From Candidatus Endomicrobium procryptotermitis (GTDB lineage: Bacteria > Elusimicrobiota > Endomicrobiia > Endomicrobiales > Endomicrobiaceae), in the NCBI GenBank assembly GCA_031279415.1, contig JAITIP010000035.1, forward strand, positions 1 to 64,000: a stretch of 64,000 nucleotides of DNA, written 5' to 3'. The translations under genes were made by a program, and so were the position numbers. Shown here piece after piece: positions 62,415 to 64,000 of the stretch. The stretch's first letter is position 1; each line of letters begins with the position of its first letter. A model generated the notes under the pieces. That model saw nothing but the letters and a program-made list of their open reading frames with translations. It had not been told where the DNA came from and did no database searches.

Positions 62415-62789
62415 TTTTTTTACGTCTTCGGAAATCGAATAAAGTTTTATTTTTGAAAGCTCTAAACACACAGCAACAATAACGTCTATTAATTGGTCAG
62501 GCTTCATTTTTGCCGTATTAATCTTTGTTAAAGGAATGCCATTGACATCACAGCAAAAACAAGTTATAGCGTCAACCTCATCTTGTTCTATCGGCACAAG
62601 CGCCGCCGCTTCTCTTAATATTTTCTCTTTATCCTCTTCACAAGCGGCATCAAACTCTTCAAGAAATTTTTCATAATTTTTATTCATATTTGCAGGAAGC
62701 ATTTTATAACCAAGTAACAGCGTGTGAAAACTGTTAAATGCGCGCAGGCTCTTCAGCCCTTCAAGCGCTAAAACCTTTAGATTTATCAT
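62409..62789 (-). CDS. Tail assembly chaperone, gpG-like
   Basis: 126 residues. Helical, with acidic middle (FLEEFDAACEEDKEKIL) and QLIDVIVAVCLELSKIKLY before the end EDVKKN. Its last codons are AAA AAA AAC TAA. Gene order (after the tube protein, before the tape measure) and the A_AAA_AAC slippery site make it the short form of the tail assembly chaperone pair that coats the tape measure during assembly. Overlaps the tube gene by 1 bp. Confidence 0.78.
   Translation of the reverse strand: MINLKVLALEGLKSLRAFNSFHTLLLGYKMLPANMNKNYEKFLEEFDAACEEDKEKILREAAALVPIEQDEVDAITCFCCDVNGIPLTKINTAKMKPDQLIDVIVAVCLELSKIKLYSISEDVKKN
62412..62418 (-). promoter_or_regulatory. -1 ribosomal frameshift site A_AAA_AAC
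   Basis: Minus strand heptamer A AAA AAC, in frame with zero-frame codons AAA and AAC, and immediately followed by the zero-frame stop TAA. The -1 frame is open for 46 codons. This is a classic slippery sequence. Confidence 0.85.
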
Positions 62790-63217
62790 TATGCTGCCTC
62801 TTCTTTTAGTTTGTCGTCAACGTCAAAACTTTGCAGCGTAAGCTGAATGTTTAAGTCGTCACGGTTTTCGGATATGGAAAGCTGGCGGACTCTCTTTGAA
62901 ATCAAAGCATTGTTGATAAAACGCGCGTCGCCGGTTTTTCTGTCTATGACATAACCTGTTATCCTCTCTTCGGTTTCATATAGCCTGTTTAAAAGATTTA
63001 TTATAGCTGTCGGCACGTTCATAATCGGAATAGTTATAACATCCGCAGTACTGCCGCCTTCAAGAATTGGAATACCTGTTTTATTTTTGGAATTAATCCC
63101 GCGCTGAAGAGTTTTTTGCTGGCCGTCTTCTATCGTCATTCCGTCGCAGTGTTCAAAGTCATACGATTGGCCATTGTATTTAAAACCAAAATCGCAATTA
63201 TTTATTCTGAAAATCAT
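62789..63217 (-). CDS. Tail tube protein
   Basis: 142 residues, beta-rich: RINNCDFGFKYNGQSYDFEHCDGMTIED, IPIMNVPTAIINLLNRLYET, and an end RDDLNIQLTLQSFDVDDKLKEE. Tube proteins of contractile tails have this size and position right after the sheath gene. It overlaps both neighbours by 1 bp. Family not matched by eye. Confidence 0.65.
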   Translation of the reverse strand: MIFRINNCDFGFKYNGQSYDFEHCDGMTIEDGQQKTLQRGINSKNKTGIPILEGGSTADVITIPIMNVPTAIINLLNRLYETEERITGYVIDRKTGDARFINNALISKRVRQLSISENRDDLNIQLTLQSFDVDDKLKEEAA

Positions 63218-64000
63218 TATTGAGCCTCCCCTTGTATTAAATCAACATCAATACCCCAGAGAGCTTTTGGCGACGGAACTGCAATAACTCCCGCAGCACG
63301 CCAATTATCATTTATAAGCTCTATACTTACATTTGCGCTTACGACAAGCCCTGTACTTACATATTTGCGGTTTAAAACCTGCTGCACTTCATCTTCAATC
63401 AAAGAGGCTTCGGTAATTGTGTAATCAGGATTATTCAATGCAATATATGATACTGCTGCGCTTTGCGCGTCAAGCGTCAGATTTTCATAAATATATGGCG
63501 CAGTTATAGCTTGCTTACCGGCGGCAAAAAAAGCTAACCGCTTTCCATACTGTTCAGAATTTAACACAAAACTTACGCCGTCATTAAAATACGCTTTTGC
63601 AGTTTCAACGTCGCTTATTGCGTCGTCATACGGCATTTCAATATATTGCTGGTTTCGCCAAGACGTCGAAGATAAAAACTTACCGAAAGCATAAAACATA
63701 TTCTTTGCGCCGTTTGACAGTAGCCCGTAAAAACCACAGCGCCTTGAAGCTGTCGCAAAAGCTTTGGCAAGCTGTTCGTCATCAAATGAATAGGCAACAA
63801 TTCCTTTGAAAGTCCCGACATTAAGACTGCCGATTTCACCCTGATTAAAATCGCGCGAAACTAAAACTGTGAAATACTTGTTTTTACTTGCTTCAATCAA
63901 TGCTTCTGCGTCGGCAATATCTGCAATAGGCAAAACATAAACAGCATTCATTCCTGCGTTAAATAACTCCAATACATCGGCGTTATCCGTTAACGCTTGC
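63217..64000 (-). CDS. Tail sheath protein, C-terminal part (runs off the window)
   Basis: The frame is open to the window edge (position 63999), so the N-terminal part lies outside. The part seen, about 260 residues, has KGIVAYSFDDEQLAKAFATASRRCGFYGLLSNGA, a domain of sheath-like type, and a C-terminal end with VVSANVSIELINDNWRAAGVIAVPSP and WGIDVDLIQG, the usual sheath end strands. It forms the contractile sheath around the tube. Confidence 0.7.
   Translation of the reverse strand, partial: QALTDNADVLELFNAGMNAVYVLPIADIADAEALIEASKNKYFTVLVSRDFNQGEIGSLNVGTFKGIVAYSFDDEQLAKAFATASRRCGFYGLLSNGAKNMFYAFGKFLSSTSWRNQQYIEMPYDDAISDVETAKAYFNDGVSFVLNSEQYGKRLAFFAAGKQAITAPYIYENLTLDAQSAAVSYIALNNPDYTITEASLIEDEVQQVLNRKYVSTGLVVSANVSIELINDNWRAAGVIAVPSPKALWGIDVDLIQGEAQ

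Noticed and set aside
1-64000. CRISPR arrays, insertion sequences, rRNA genes
   Set aside because: No regular identical repeats with spacers, no transposase-like protein and no rRNA-like sequence were seen.

Overview
The window comes from a low-GC Gram-negative bacterium. It encodes many outer-membrane proteins, a TonB/ExbBD system and LysM/SLT cell-wall enzymes. The gene content (radical-SAM haem degradation, flavodoxin, GatCAB, AddAB, an autotransporter barrel fused to OmpA) fits an anaerobic gut bacterium. My best guess is Elusimicrobiota, Endomicrobium-like, but that is inference from memory of gene style and no taxonomic marker was tested. Recognisable promoters here follow TTGA(C/A)-N17-TATAAT.

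Layout. 1-5.4 kb: the 3' part of an autotransporter-barrel/OmpA fusion gene, then a convergent RND efflux pump. 5.4-7.8 kb: an ammonium module (amtB then P-II, minus strand) with a structured leader. 7.8-10 kb: two outer-membrane beta-barrel genes. 10-13.3 kb: a plus-strand run (small membrane protein, AlkD-like glycosylase, Smr, YvlD-like membrane protein, HD protein, pilin-like protein). 13.4-23.4 kb: a minus-strand run holding addA-addB, smpB and a two-component module in which two related histidine kinases flank a response regulator with one intact and two degenerate receiver domains. 23.6-24.9 kb: tRNA-Thr with its own promoter and terminator, a doubtful broken small gene and an unknown membrane protein. 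25-28.7 kb: a GT9-GT61-GT9 surface-glycan cluster whose last GT9 copy carries an apparent 4-bp deletion. 28.7-43.4 kb: a secreted tail-collar protein, pcrA, a nucleoside phosphorylase, an SPL-type radical SAM protein, proB with a MORN-type repeat protein, gatC-corA-gatA-gatB, and an MltD-like lytic transglycosylase whose promoter implies a leaderless mRNA.

43.8-52.6 kb is the most coherent functional system: a nine-gene plus-strand haem acquisition and anaerobic haem degradation locus. It runs HutW/ChuW-type radical SAM, flavodoxin, ExbB, ExbD, TonB, ChaN-like protein, SbmA/BacA-type ABC exporter-fold transporter, TonB-dependent receptor, HutX carrier. The receptor and TonB-ExbBD would move haem across the outer membrane, HutX would carry it in the cytosol, and HutW with flavodoxin would open the ring without oxygen and release iron. 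The usual HutBCD inner-membrane importer is missing, so the SbmA-type transporter is the candidate replacement.

52.8 kb to the end is the lysis and tail end of a prophage (or tail-like particle) with a contractile tail, lying directly behind tRNA-Ser. In transcription order (leftward) it has sheath, tube, tail chaperone with a programmed -1 frameshift (A_AAA_AAC directly before the stop), a short tape measure, baseplate genes (gp25-like, gpJ-like), fibres, then a lysis cassette with two almost completely overlapping reading frames (candidate spanins), a glucosaminidase endolysin and an HExxH protein. A plus-strand PIN toxin-antitoxin pair with a clear promoter and a palindromic operator candidate sits inside the lysis region. 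Head and integrase genes must lie beyond position 64000 if this is a full prophage.
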